Source: Nitrospira sp.
GTDB taxonomy: Bacteria; Nitrospirota; Nitrospiria; Nitrospirales; Nitrospiraceae
Length of the DNA: 64,000 bases
NCBI GenBank assembly: GCA_024760525.1
Contig: CP060499.1
Coordinates: forward strand, 310,001 to 374,000
Direction: 5' to 3'
Positions 1 through 8,539 of the stretch are shown here, one piece after another. The notes beneath the pieces were generated by a model. The model ran no database searches. It had not been told where the DNA came from and saw only the letters and a program-made list of their open reading frames with translations. Numbering within the stretch: position 1 is the first letter of the stretch; every line of letters starts with the position of its first letter. The position numbers and the translations under genes were made by a program.

Positions 1-1221
1 GCGCGCCTTCAGTTCCACGAGAGCCGTGACTTCTTTGCCGTTTTCGCGCGCTTGCATCAAGGCCTCCACGACAGGCGACTGGCGTCCCACGCGGTACAGC
101 GTCTGCTTGATCGCCACGACATCCGGATCGGTGGCCGCGAGGCGCAGCCACTCAACGATGGGCATGAAGCTGTCGTACGGGTGGTACACCAGTACGTCCC
201 GGTCTCGAATCGAGGCAAACATATCCGGCCTGGTCAGGATTGGGGTCGGCTTATGGGCTGCCGGAGGATCTTTCAGATCGGGTCGGTCGAGTTGCGTCAA
301 TTCGATCAAGTCGGCCATGCCGAGCGGACCGGGAACTGCCTGGATCTGATCCGAGGCCAGTTCAAGGTTGTGCGCGAGCATCTCACGTATTCGGTCCGGC
401 ATCTTTCCGCTGACTTCTAGGCGGACGGCCGTTCCAAAATGCCGCAGGCGAAGACTTTCTTGGATCGCCTCAAGCAAATCGGCGGCTTCATCCTCTTCGA
501 TGTCGGGGTCCGCATCGCGCGTGACCCGGAACGGATAGGCCGCGATCACCGCGCAGCCGGGAAACAACAGGTCCAAATTCGCGGCGATCACGTCCTCGAT
601 CCACACAAACCCACTGGGCGCCGGCTCAGGACCGACCCCTGCCGAGAACTCCGGGATGTTGAGCAAGCGCGGGAACAGAGGTGGAACTTTCAACCGCGCG
701 AACCGCTCCTGACCGTCGGTGTGACGGATGACGATCGCAAGGTTCATGGAGAGGTTGGAAATATGGGGAAACGGATGAGCGGCATCGAAGGCGAGAGGGG
801 TCAGAACGGGAAGGACTGCGGTTGTAAAGTAGTCACGAAGGCGCTTTGTCGCATCCGTCCCGAGATCTGAATGGCTCACAAGGTGAACTCCGGCCTCCCG
901 AAGTTTCGGCAAGAGATCCCCTTCCCAGCAGTTCAGGTGTCTCGTCAACAAGAGATCGAGCTCACGCTGGACCGATTCAAGTTGCTGTTTCGGTGTCAGT
1001 CCATCGGGCGGGGCGTCGACCGATCCGGTGTGCAATTGCCAATAGAGACCGGACATCCGGATCATGAAAAACTCGTCCAGATTCCGGCTGAAGATGGAGA
1101 GGAATTTTATCCGCTCCAGAAGAGGATGCCGGGTGTCCAGGGCTTCTTCTAAGACTCGTTCGTTGAAACGCAGCCAACTCAATTCACGATTGATATAAAG
1201 AGAGGAATCTGCGAGGTCCAT
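1..1221 (-). CDS. ppk1: Polyphosphate kinase 1, N-terminal part (cut by window start)
   Basis: PPK1 reversibly transfers the gamma phosphate of ATP to inorganic polyphosphate. The 407 visible residues start at an ATG (MDLADSSLYINRELSWL) and cover the N-terminal domain, the head domain and the beginning of the first catalytic domain. Recognisable family segments are NRELSWLRFNERVLEEA near residue 12, FLSIFSRNLDEFFMIR near 40, VYHPYDSFMPIV near 345 and the stretch AIKQTLYRVG near 378. The reading frame is open to position 1 and the usual family length is about 690-730 residues, so some 300 C-terminal residues, including the phospho-accepting histidine region, lie outside. The gene is read leftward and diverges from the lipoprotein gene at 1525. 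Identification is firm; nothing can be said about the missing part. Confidence 0.95.
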   Translation of the reverse strand, partial: MDLADSSLYINRELSWLRFNERVLEEALDTRHPLLERIKFLSIFSRNLDEFFMIRMSGLYWQLHTGSVDAPPDGLTPKQQLESVQRELDLLLTRHLNCWEGDLLPKLREAGVHLVSHSDLGTDATKRLRDYFTTAVLPVLTPLAFDAAHPFPHISNLSMNLAIVIRHTDGQERFARLKVPPLFPRLLNIPEFSAGVGPEPAPSGFVWIEDVIAANLDLLFPGCAVIAAYPFRVTRDADPDIEEDEAADLLEAIQESLRLRHFGTAVRLEVSGKMPDRIREMLAHNLELASDQIQAVPGPLGMADLIELTQLDRPDLKDPPAAHKPTPILTRPDMFASIRDRDVLVYHPYDSFMPIVEWLRLAATDPDVVAIKQTLYRVGRQSPVVEALMQARENGKEVTALVELKAR

Positions 1222-1524
1222 GTGCCTGCTCCAACCTAACGCCGACCGTCCGCCGAAGCAGCTGTGATCTCGCTGCCTAGGTTGAGGATAGTCGCCTCGG
1301 TGGCAATGACTCAAGAGTGGTCGAGTAAATTCTTTGTTAACAACAAGTATTTGCAGATCCTGCCGACGGGGAATGGTGGCGGACAAGCTCGTGATACTCC
1401 ACACGTTCACTTGACGGTGCGCAAACCCCTGCTACGCTTAATATTCTCAGACAGCGCAGGTCCGTCACGGCCGGCTGTCTGCTGGTTCGGGCTTGGGATC
1501 CGAGCGCTTGGAGTGCGTGCCATA
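1222..1524. other. Intergenic region between divergent genes
   Basis: This 303-bp gap separates leftward ppk1 from the rightward lipoprotein gene. An upstream extension of the lipoprotein frame to 1264 is open, but its translation lacks the hydrophobic start expected of a secreted protein. The space therefore more probably carries the two promoters. I see no convincing -10/-35 pair, hairpin or RNA. Confidence 0.4.
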
Positions 1525-1890
1525 ATGCTGGAAGTTTACAATCCGATTCAGCGATGGGGGTTGCCAATTCTCGGGAGCGTCATCGTTCTGCTGGCCCTCT
1601 CCGGTTGTATGACGGGCCAGCCTCCATCCGGTGAAGAATACGAGCTGTCCTCTCTCCGAGTCGTCTTTCTTGATGCGCCACAGATACGGGCCAAGTGGCA
1701 AGAGGTCACCGGAAAATCTGCCCTCATGATGACGCCTCGCCTCGCTCTCGAAACGCAGCGGCGGGAGGAAGTCGTGCTCGGGTTCTATGACTTCCGCACG
1801 CGTACCATCTATTGTCCTAAGATGGATTTCGAAGTCTGCGGCCATGAACTGCACCACGCCGTGCTGGGCCAGTTCCATTTCGAACACTGA
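1525..1890 (+). CDS. Small lipoprotein with an HELHH putative metal motif
   Basis: Predicted 121-residue protein of unknown function. I chose the ATG at 1525 because it places a signal sequence directly at the N-terminus: a hydrophobic run (LPILGSVIVLLALSGC) ends in the lipobox LSGC at about residue 28. The mature part is about 94 residues and ends near CGHELHHAVLGQFH. The HELHH string has the histidine spacing of an HExxH metalloprotease helix, though the protein is very small for a peptidase. Two further cysteines (CPKMDFEVCG) sit just before it. An earlier in-frame start at 1264 exists but would bury the signal peptide. No operon partner is evident. Lipoprotein assignment is good; enzymatic activity is only a suggestion. 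Confidence 0.75.
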   Translation: MLEVYNPIQRWGLPILGSVIVLLALSGCMTGQPPSGEEYELSSLRVVFLDAPQIRAKWQEVTGKSALMMTPRLALETQRREEVVLGFYDFRTRTIYCPKMDFEVCGHELHHAVLGQFHFEH

Positions 1891-2007
1891 GCGTGCCCTG
1901 CAACACGGTACCTCCTTCAGTTGAGCCTAACCCCCCTATAGGTCATCTTAGTGCTGCGTCTAGAGGATTCAGGAACTATTCCTGGTTGCAAAAGGCAATT
2001 AAATGAT

Positions 2008-2019
2008 CGATATGTATCG
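2008..2019. promoter_or_regulatory. Palindrome upstream of the HigA-like gene, possible operator
   Basis: CGATATGTATCG is an inverted repeat with 5-bp arms and a 2-bp centre. It lies 20 bp before the start of the HTH gene at 2040. HigA-type regulators commonly bind palindromes in their own promoter. That this one is an operator is inference from position and symmetry only. Confidence 0.3.
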
Positions 2020-2039
2020 GTATAGGGTCAAAGGGATCT

Positions 2040-2333
2040 ATGACGAGTTTGTCCGAGAAACCGATCCATCCCGGTGAAGTTCTGGCGGAAGTCTACATGA
2101 AACCGGCGCAGTCTCCGGTGACTGTGTACGACTTGGCAGATTCGATCGACGTCCCACTCCAGGAACTCGCGAACTTCATAGGAGGGATACGGCCGGTGAC
2201 CCCACCCCTTGCCGCCAGATTGGCCATGAGGTTCAGAACGACCACTCGGTTCTGGCTCGGCTTGCAGAACCTATATAGCAAGCAGTCGCAAGCGTACCAG
2301 TCCTCAATGACACATCATCGAGCGAAGAACTAG
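2040..2333 (+). CDS. HigA-like HTH antitoxin/transcriptional regulator, orphan
   Basis: 97-residue protein with the signature opening of the HigA/VapI addiction-module antidote family (KPIHPGEVLAE near residue 7). A Cro/C1-type helix-turn-helix follows (VYDLADSIDVPLQELANFIGG) and then the family-typical RLAMRFRTTTRFWLGLQNLY. Family members repress their own promoter and neutralise a HigB (RelE-fold) RNA endonuclease normally encoded immediately upstream. Here the 150 bp upstream and the sequence downstream contain no HigB frame, so the gene is either a solitary regulator or the survivor of a toxin-antitoxin pair. Start at the ATG at 2040 gives the canonical N-terminus. Confidence 0.85.
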   Translation: MTSLSEKPIHPGEVLAEVYMKPAQSPVTVYDLADSIDVPLQELANFIGGIRPVTPPLAARLAMRFRTTTRFWLGLQNLYSKQSQAYQSSMTHHRAKN

Positions 2334-2482
2334 AGAAGGACGGAATAGGCCGCATGGCCTGCGAGAGCCGTATAACATACGGATCACCATCGAGATCTCG
2401 TGACGCAACGTGTTGGAGTCCCGTGAGGAGAGTGCTCTGGAAGGTCGAGACGTGAGTTGTTTTTCGAGGGAAGGCTTTAGCC

Positions 2483-4222
2483 TCAAGGACTCGGAGGACT
2501 CGGTTCATTCAAACGGATGGTGTAGAGATAGTGATATAAACCCTTACGTGCCATCAATTGCGCATGGGTCCCTTCCTCCACCAGTTTGCCCTTGTCCAAC
2601 ACCAATATGCGGTCGGCCCGCTGAATGGTCGACAGTCTGTGAGCGACCACGAAGGTCGTGCGCCCTTCCATAAGATGCTGGAGTGCTTCTTGGACCAACC
2701 GCTCAGATTCCGTATCGAGCGATGACGTGGCTTCGTCCAGTAATAAAATGCGAGGATTTTTCAGGATGGCCCGCGCGATCGCGATTCGTTGACGTTGGCC
2801 GCCTGAGAGGTTGATCCCCTTTTCACCCACCACGGTTTGGTACCCATCGGGCAGGGCGGTAATGAAATCATGCGCGTGCGCGGCGTTGCTGGCCTCCCAG
2901 ACCACGGCGTCGCTCGCTGTCATGTTGCCATAACGAATATTGTCGAGGATCGTTCCCCCAAAGAGGATGGTTTCCTGCGGGACCAGCGCGATTTGTCGGT
3001 ACCAACTCTCGAGCGTCACATCCCGCAGGTCTCTGCCGTCAATGGTGAGGCGACCTTCCGCCGGATCGTAGAACCGGTGAAGCAGGTTGATCACGGTGGT
3101 CTTACCTGCGCCGGTCGGTCCTACCAAGGCGACGAGTTCGCCGGCCTTCGCCTCAAACGAGAGGTTGGACAATACGGGATGGCGTGGATCGTAGCTGAAC
3201 GCGACGCCTTCCACCCGGACATGGCCGGCGACTGTCACGAGTGATTGAGCGTCTGCTCGATCATCAATGTCCGGCCGCGCATCCAGAATTTCAAAGACCC
3301 GCTGCATCGCTCCCTGTGCCTCTTTGATTTGCGCAAACACGCGGGCGCCCGAGCTGAATGGACCGATCAAGATGCCGGCGAATAAGACGAAGGCGAAAAG
3401 ATCGCCCGGTGTGACGACGCCCTCGATGACCTGTCGGCCCCCGTACCAAAGGACCGCCGCAGCCGATGAGAATGTCAGGAGGCTGATTACCGGGATGAAA
3501 ACGGCCATGATACTTGCTCGGCGGAGTGTGAGACCAAGCGTTTGATCAACCTGTTCGGCAAAGCGAGCCTTTTCCCGATGTGTCTGGACGAACGATTTGA
3601 CGATACGAATACCGGAGATCACCTCTTCGACCAGGGTGCTGACCGAGGCCGTCTGATCTTGAATCGAGGTCGAAAGGGATTTCAATCTGCGGCCGAAGAC
3701 TTTGGCGACCAGAACCAGTACGGGGAGGAGGATCAAGATCAAGAGGCACAGCCGCCAATTCATCATAAGGAGGAAGGTAATGCCGCCGACCAAGGTCACG
3801 AGTTGTTTGACGCCGTCGATGGGAGTTTCTGTGACGATGGATTGGATGACCGTCACGTCGTTCATCAATCGGGACAGCAATTCTCCGGTGCGGCGCCGTG
3901 CAAAAAAGCTGACGGTCAACGTTTGTAAGTGGCCGAAGAGATGTTTGCGAAAATCGGCGACGACGTGCTGCGAGACCCATGCGGACAGGTAACTATGGCC
4001 CATCGAGCACATTCCTTGGAGAAGGACCAAGCCCAAGAAAAGGGCGATCGACTGCGTCATCTTGTCGGCGTCTCGCTGAACGGTGATGAGATCCCAGAGA
4101 ATGCCCGCAAGCCGAACCAAGGTAAGATTGATGAGTGCGACGCCCGATACCAGCAGCCCTGCCAGGATCAGACGCGGCAGGTAGGGTCGAATAACGGGCA
4201 AAAATCGCTTGAAGATCAACAT
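2483..4222 (-). CDS. msbA: MsbA-type ABC exporter (fused permease and ATPase)
   Basis: 579-residue half-transporter that would act as a homodimer in the inner membrane. Residues 1-300 are an ABC type-1 exporter membrane domain with about six helices, including the family stretch FFARRRTGELLSRLMNDV near 105. The nucleotide-binding domain follows, with Walker A GPTGAGKTT near 367, Q-loop VPQETILFGGTI, signature LSGGQRQR near 473, Walker B ILLLDEATSSLD near 494 and H-loop VAHRLSTI. MsbA homologues flip lipid A-core across the inner membrane. The substrate here is inferred from size and architecture, because related exporters for other lipids or peptides look alike. It stands alone, with the small gene at 4316-4534 upstream on the same strand. 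Confidence 0.85.
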   Translation of the reverse strand: MLIFKRFLPVIRPYLPRLILAGLLVSGVALINLTLVRLAGILWDLITVQRDADKMTQSIALFLGLVLLQGMCSMGHSYLSAWVSQHVVADFRKHLFGHLQTLTVSFFARRRTGELLSRLMNDVTVIQSIVTETPIDGVKQLVTLVGGITFLLMMNWRLCLLILILLPVLVLVAKVFGRRLKSLSTSIQDQTASVSTLVEEVISGIRIVKSFVQTHREKARFAEQVDQTLGLTLRRASIMAVFIPVISLLTFSSAAAVLWYGGRQVIEGVVTPGDLFAFVLFAGILIGPFSSGARVFAQIKEAQGAMQRVFEILDARPDIDDRADAQSLVTVAGHVRVEGVAFSYDPRHPVLSNLSFEAKAGELVALVGPTGAGKTTVINLLHRFYDPAEGRLTIDGRDLRDVTLESWYRQIALVPQETILFGGTILDNIRYGNMTASDAVVWEASNAAHAHDFITALPDGYQTVVGEKGINLSGGQRQRIAIARAILKNPRILLLDEATSSLDTESERLVQEALQHLMEGRTTFVVAHRLSTIQRADRILVLDKGKLVEEGTHAQLMARKGLYHYLYTIRLNEPSPPSP

Positions 4223-4315
4223 CGCTGGTCAGAAGGCATGATCCGCAACGAAATCGTATTCTCGCTCACGGCGACGTTGAACGCTATCGGAGTGACAGGA
4301 GGTGAGACGGAAGGC

Positions 4316-4534
4316 CTAAAGTTGCGCGATCGACTCAATGAGGTTCTTGTTGATCGCCACGAAATCCGACCGGTCCTTATCGTTGATGACGACGTCGGTT
4401 AGGCTGATGAAGAGACGTGCTTCTTCGTTGATCGCGTCCGAGACACGATTCCGCATTGGAGGGACCAAGAAGTCTCCCACGTAGGTGCAATTGACCGTCC
4501 GTACGCGGATGCGGACTTTCTTGCCCTCGGCCAC
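4316..4534 (-). CDS. Small conserved hypothetical protein
   Basis: 72-residue soluble protein starting at a GTG that is preceded by a good ribosome binding site (GGAGG 8 nt upstream). The sequence begins with the basic strand KKVRIRVRTVNCTYVGDF and continues with NRVSDAINEEARLFISLTDV, consistent with a small beta-rich domain. There is no catalytic motif, signal peptide or membrane segment. It sits between the COX24-type peptide gene (4565-4660) and the ABC exporter on the same strand, with gaps of 30 and 93 bp, so co-transcription is possible. I do not assign a function. Confidence 0.7.
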   Translation of the reverse strand: MAEGKKVRIRVRTVNCTYVGDFLVPPMRNRVSDAINEEARLFISLTDVVINDKDRSDFVAINKNLIESIAQL

Positions 4535-4564
4535 GGTCTCTTCCTCCCGCCATGCAGGCTGAGT

Positions 4565-4660
4565 TTAGCTTTTTCGGCGCAGAAATTTCTGACGTTGGCG
4601 CAACTTTTTGTACTTATGCTTGCGCATCTTCTTTCGGCGTTTTTTCAACACGCTGGACAT
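4565..4660 (-). CDS. 31-residue AURKAIP1/COX24-type ribosomal peptide
   Basis: A very short gene encoding MSSVLKKRRKKMRKHKYKK followed by 12 more basic residues. The pattern (hydrophobic start, KKRRKKMRKHKxKK, Arg/Lys-rich tail) is that of the AURKAIP1/COX24 domain, the bacterial counterpart of mitochondrial small-subunit protein mS38. In bacteria it is annotated as a tiny ribosome-associated protein. The ATG at 4660 has an AAGGAG box about 8 nt upstream. Longer readings of this frame start at 4849 and are unlikely, since they run through the promoter area of the divergent gene at 4755. Family assignment is by motif recognition; a ribosomal role is inferred from the family. Confidence 0.8.
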   Translation of the reverse strand: MSSVLKKRRKKMRKHKYKKLRQRQKFLRRKS

Positions 4661-4754
4661 GCTGTGTGTCTCCTTAGGGTGGCCGAGTCTAAAAGCTTTC
4701 CGCTCAAAATGCAAGCTCACAGCGCCTTTCGCCCCTATGGTATACTGACCCTTC

Positions 4755-5273
4755 ATGCATACCTGGAGATCCCATTCGTCGGCGTCCTTGTTTCTTGGGT
4801 GGCTTATCCTGCTGGCGATGGCCGTAGGTGGATGCCCGTCAAAAACCATTCAGTACCCTGCGGAGCACGAGCGGCTCCTTCGCATCGATCAGGCCGTGGA
4901 CTCCCTGCGGAGCGCCTATCAACGAAAAGATCGGCCGGGGTTTCAAGTCGTGATGTTGCCGTCGGATCAGATGGAAGACCTTCAACGCCAGGCGGAGATG
5001 GACTTCGAGGCGTTTCACTCCATTGCGCTTGAGTTCATGATCGAACGGGTCGTCATCGAAAAGGACGACATCGACGTCTTTGTCCATTGGCAAGGGACGT
5101 GGATGAAAGATGCCAACGACCCCGGTATGCGGCAGCGCGGCCACGCGCGATTGCAGTGGGTCGGGACACAGTCGATTCTCTTGCGCCGGGTAGAGGGAGA
5201 TCTACCGTTCGGGATGAAGACGAAACAGATGCTGTCCTCCGAGCCTCTCTCGCCGCAGAACGTTCCGCGATAA
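4755..5273 (+). CDS. Lipoprotein, possibly co-transcribed with nadB
   Basis: 172-residue predicted outer-membrane or periplasmic lipoprotein. An N-terminal signal (SASLFLGWLILLAMAVGGC) ends in a lipobox with the acylated Cys at about residue 27. The mature part starts with a predicted helix (EHERLLRIDQAVDSLRSAYQRKD) and continues as a compact domain with alternating beta strands (IDVFVHWQGTW, GHARLQWVGTQSILLRRVEGDLPFG), resembling small NTF2-like or nuclear-transport-factor-shaped folds. That fold is a guess from the pattern. It ends 2 nt before the nadB start, so the two are probably one transcript although no functional link is obvious. Confidence 0.75.
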   Translation: MHTWRSHSSASLFLGWLILLAMAVGGCPSKTIQYPAEHERLLRIDQAVDSLRSAYQRKDRPGFQVVMLPSDQMEDLQRQAEMDFEAFHSIALEFMIERVVIEKDDIDVFVHWQGTWMKDANDPGMRQRGHARLQWVGTQSILLRRVEGDLPFGMKTKQMLSSEPLSPQNVPR

Positions 5274-5275
5274 CG

Positions 5276-6910
5276 ATGCCTCCGAACACCCGAGAAGCGG
5301 ATTTTCTCGTGATCGGCAGTGGAGTCGCCGGGCTCCGCGCCGCATTGGAGCTCTGCCGCGTGGGTCGGGTGATCATGCTCACCAAAGGCCATCCTCTACA
5401 AAGCAATTCGATCTTTGCGCAGGGCGGTGTCGCCGTCGCGCTGAGTGAAGAAGACGATGTGGCCATCCATTTGACGGATACGGTGAAAGCGGGACATGGG
5501 TTGTGCCGTCGTGAAGCGGTGCGCGTTCTGGTCGAGGAGGGACCGGATCGGATTCAAGAGCTTATCCGGTGGGGAGCGAAGTTCGACAAGACCGGAGGGA
5601 AATTTGCCTTTGCTCGAGAAGCCGCTCACAGCCGCAGCCGAATCCTAAGGGCTCGAGGCGATGCCACGGGAAACGAGATGGTCCGTGTCTTGATGGCGCA
5701 GGCCGCCAGACACAGGCGAATTGTCCGATTGGACTACCACTTCACCGTCGATCTTGTGGTCGAGGGAGGCCGCTGCTGTGGAGCGCTCGTGCTCGATGAG
5801 AATTCAGGGCAGCAATTCACGATTCCCGCAAAAGCGGTCGTCCTGTCGACCGGTGGAGCCGGGCAAATTTTTGCTCGGACTACGAATCCGCCCAATGCGA
5901 CCGGCGACGGGATGGCCATGGCATTTCGTGCGGGAGCGGAACTACAGGATATGGAATTCGTCCAGTTTCACCCAACGTCGTTGTATCTGCCGTCGAGCCC
6001 GCCGTTCTTGTTGTCTGAGGCCATGCGGGGAGAGGGTGGCCAGTTGCGCAATAATAAGGGGGAGCTGTTCATGCAACGGTATCATCCGCTTGGTGTCTTG
6101 GCTCCGAGGGATATCGTGGCGCGGGCCATTTGGGCGGAGATGGCGGCGACGCGGGCGCGACATGTCTACCTCGATGTGACTCATCTAGGCGCAGATTTCG
6201 TGAAACGGCGTTTCCCGACGATCTATGCGACCTGTCTTCGGCATGATATCGACATCACGGAAGAATGGATCCCGGTTTCTCCAAGCGCCCATTACATGAT
6301 GGGTGGGGTGGCGACCGACATCAATGGGGCCACGACGCTGCCGGGACTGTTCGCGGCCGGCGAGGTGGCATGCAGTGGTGTGCATGGCGCCAACCGGCTG
6401 GCCAGCAATTCTCTATTGGAGGGGCTCGTGTTTGGGATGCGGGCCGGTGTTGCCGCTGTCGCGTGGGCGGCTCGCTGTTCGATGCCGACTATGACGGCTC
6501 ACCCCGAGCGCTTGAATCGCGGCCACGTTGACCGATTGGAGGACGCGGAAAAAGTCCGAAGTTCGTTGCGCCGAACGATGTGGGGGCAGGTGGGGCTGGT
6601 CCGTTCTCGGGAGTCGTTGATCCGGGCCACGGCTCAGCTTGCCCGATGGGAACGCATGGTGTCCCGAACCTTTGCGACGCGGGCCGACTTGGAGGTCAAG
6701 AACATGGTGCAGGTGGCGCACTGTGTAGTGGAAGCGGCATTATGGCGAGAGAACAGCGTCGGCGCCCATTATCGCTCCGATTTTCCTGGAGCTCGCCGCC
6801 CGGGGTGGAAGCTGCATAGCCGATTGCGTGTGATCGAATGCGCTACTGATCAGGCGGAGTCGAGGAAACAGGGGCAGATAGTGGCACTGCGTATCCCGAA
6901 GAGGGGATGA
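5276..6910 (+). CDS. nadB: L-aspartate oxidase
   Basis: 544-residue FAD enzyme that oxidises L-aspartate to iminoaspartate, the first step of de novo NAD synthesis; NadA then uses the product. The dinucleotide-binding GSGVAGLRAALELC is at about residue 15, the FAD-pocket NSIFAQGGVAVAL near 45, and the active-site/FAD region HYMMGGVATD...LFAAGEVACSGVHGANRLASNSLLEG near 340-385. The C-terminal helical domain follows (NMVQVAHCVVEAAL). The start at 5276 is chosen because the FAD fold begins right after it. An open extension to 5087 overlaps the lipoprotein gene and is an artefact. The 3' end overlaps the convergent transglycosylase gene by 68 bp. nadA and nadC are not in the window. Confidence 0.95.
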   Translation: MPPNTREADFLVIGSGVAGLRAALELCRVGRVIMLTKGHPLQSNSIFAQGGVAVALSEEDDVAIHLTDTVKAGHGLCRREAVRVLVEEGPDRIQELIRWGAKFDKTGGKFAFAREAAHSRSRILRARGDATGNEMVRVLMAQAARHRRIVRLDYHFTVDLVVEGGRCCGALVLDENSGQQFTIPAKAVVLSTGGAGQIFARTTNPPNATGDGMAMAFRAGAELQDMEFVQFHPTSLYLPSSPPFLLSEAMRGEGGQLRNNKGELFMQRYHPLGVLAPRDIVARAIWAEMAATRARHVYLDVTHLGADFVKRRFPTIYATCLRHDIDITEEWIPVSPSAHYMMGGVATDINGATTLPGLFAAGEVACSGVHGANRLASNSLLEGLVFGMRAGVAAVAWAARCSMPTMTAHPERLNRGHVDRLEDAEKVRSSLRRTMWGQVGLVRSRESLIRATAQLARWERMVSRTFATRADLEVKNMVQVAHCVVEAALWRENSVGAHYRSDFPGARRPGWKLHSRLRVIECATDQAESRKQGQIVALRIPKRG

Positions 6911-7547
6911 CGTGTCCGGCTGAAGCAAGGTCACGTGCAAGAAAGGTTCGGTAGTACCGCAACACCTTGCGGACATATTGACGGGTTTCGTCGATCGGCG
7001 GAAGCGTTCGGTAACGGTCTACCACATGTTCCCCCGCATTATACGCGGCAAGTGCCAGTGGGAGATTTCCGCGGAATCGATCAAGCAGTTGTCGCAAATA
7101 CTTGGTTCCTCCACCGATATTATCTTCCGGATCGTAGAGATCCCGCACATCCAACCTCAACGCAGTCTGCGGCATCAATTGCATCAATCCGATGGCGCCT
7201 GCCCGGGATACCGCCTGGGGATCAAAATCCGATTCGGCCTTGATGACGGCACGGATCAAGGCTGGGTGCAGCTGATGTTGCTGTGAGAATCGGCTGATCA
7301 TCGGTTCCAACTGTTGTTCCGAGATGATGGGGTGCAGCCGATTCGGTTGGAGGTCGACCCGGCGGTACCGAGCATCCGATGGAACATTGGTGAGAGATAT
7401 GGTCCCCTTGGCATCGATATATTGGTAAATTTCAGAGTGGACACTGGGGGTCGCCATCATCAGGATAAAGCCGCTGCAGAGAATGCCGGAGGCCGCCATA
7501 CGGGGCCACCTGTGGATTGCGTGAGTTTGGCGTCTGAGCATTGGCAT
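6843..7547 (-). CDS. Secreted lytic transglycosylase with DUF4124 domain
   Basis: About 234 residues. A basic N-terminus and hydrophobic segment (AASGILCSGFILMMATPSVHS) form a signal peptide. A short DUF4124-type module follows (EIYQYIDAKGTISLTNVPSD) and then a goose-lysozyme-like SLT domain. The catalytic Glu is in AVIKAESDFDPQAVS, followed by GAIGLMQLMPQTA and the AAYNAGEHVVDRY motif. Such enzymes cleave the glycan strands of peptidoglycan with formation of anhydro-muropeptides. Starts at 7547 or 7541 (both ATG) fit the signal peptide. Its 3' end overlaps nadB on the opposite strand by 68 bp. Paralogous in its catalytic domain to the larger enzyme at 16925. Confidence 0.9.
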   Translation of the reverse strand: MPMLRRQTHAIHRWPRMAASGILCSGFILMMATPSVHSEIYQYIDAKGTISLTNVPSDARYRRVDLQPNRLHPIISEQQLEPMISRFSQQHQLHPALIRAVIKAESDFDPQAVSRAGAIGLMQLMPQTALRLDVRDLYDPEDNIGGGTKYLRQLLDRFRGNLPLALAAYNAGEHVVDRYRTLPPIDETRQYVRKVLRYYRTFLARDLASAGHVIPSSGYAVPLSAPVSSTPPDQ

Positions 7548-7647
7548 CGTCAAACGATAGCAGCCTGTAACAGACAGTCAAGGAAATGCAGTTCTTATGC
7601 CTTTATGGGGATCTGGAAGATGCTGGAAAAACAGGAGGATCAGAAAA

Positions 7648-8535
7648 TCATGTCGAACCGGCTGGTTCCAAAAAACGCTCTCGTGCGGCAATGAATTGCT
7701 CTCTGAGTTTTCGGGTCATCCCACCCGGTGTTCCTCCTCCAACCGGTGTGTGAGCTATCCGGGTCACCGGCATAATTTCCATGCTGGTGTTCGTCAAAAA
7801 ACACTCGTCGGCCCGGTGCAACTGATCGGCAGGATAGTGTCCTTCTTCGACGGGGATTTGGAGTTCCCCGGCCAGCTGAATCACGATCCCTCTGGTGATG
7901 CCGTCAAGCAGGCCGCACTCCAACGCGGGTGTTCGCAATATGCCGTTCATCACTAAGAACAGATTGCTGATCGTGCACTCGGTCAGATGCTCCTCCCAAT
8001 TAAGCAAAATACTATCGAATGCGCCGGCGGCAATGGCTTCGCGTTTTGCCAGGATATTGTTCAAGAAATTGATGGCCTTGATCTGCGGCGACAATGCACT
8101 CGGCAGGTTCCGCTTCGTGGAAGCGATGATGACGTTGACACCCGCTCCATAAAGATGGGCCGCCGGAGGCACAAGTGGCTTGGCCATCACGACAACGGTC
8201 GGTGATGGGCACAGAGACGGGTCTAACCCAATGTCTCCCGCTCCTCTCGAAACCGTGATCCTTAGGTAGGCATCGCGCTGGTCAGTCCCGACTTCGTTGC
8301 GTGCCATCGCTTCATGCAGAATATCGGCCCACTCCTTCAGGGGAATCGGGATCGTCAATCCGATTGCCTCAGCGGACCGGAACAACCGTGACAGATGTTG
8401 CTCTCGCATGAAGATACGGGGGCCGTACGAACGAAGCGTCTCATAGACCCCGTCTCCATAGAGGAATCCGTGGTCGAACACGGAGATCACGGCCTCTTCG
8501 TCTCTCACAAACTTGTTATTCAAATAGATCCACAT
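7648..8535 (-). CDS. pabC: Class IV PLP aminotransferase / aminodeoxychorismate lyase
   Basis: 295-residue PLP-dependent fold-type IV enzyme. Family landmarks are DHGFLYGDGVYETLR near residue 20, the PLP-lysine region PQIKAINFLNNILAKREA near 155, the cofactor loop LTECTISNLFLV and the phosphate-binding LLDGITRGIVIQL. The family includes aminodeoxychorismate lyase, branched-chain aminotransferase and D-amino-acid aminotransferase, which are hard to separate by eye. Its position 4 bp behind pabB, on the same strand and thus translationally coupled, favours PabC: conversion of aminodeoxychorismate to p-aminobenzoate for folate. The ATG at 8535 gives the standard short N-terminus (MWIYLNNKF). Confidence 0.85.
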   Translation of the reverse strand: MWIYLNNKFVRDEEAVISVFDHGFLYGDGVYETLRSYGPRIFMREQHLSRLFRSAEAIGLTIPIPLKEWADILHEAMARNEVGTDQRDAYLRITVSRGAGDIGLDPSLCPSPTVVVMAKPLVPPAAHLYGAGVNVIIASTKRNLPSALSPQIKAINFLNNILAKREAIAAGAFDSILLNWEEHLTECTISNLFLVMNGILRTPALECGLLDGITRGIVIQLAGELQIPVEEGHYPADQLHRADECFLTNTSMEIMPVTRIAHTPVGGGTPGGMTRKLREQFIAARERFLEPAGST

Positions 8536-8539
8536 CGGG

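Noticed and set aside
5087..5275. N-terminal extension of NadB by 63 residues
   Set aside because: It overlaps the lipoprotein gene in another frame, and the FAD-binding fold begins right after the ATG at 5276.
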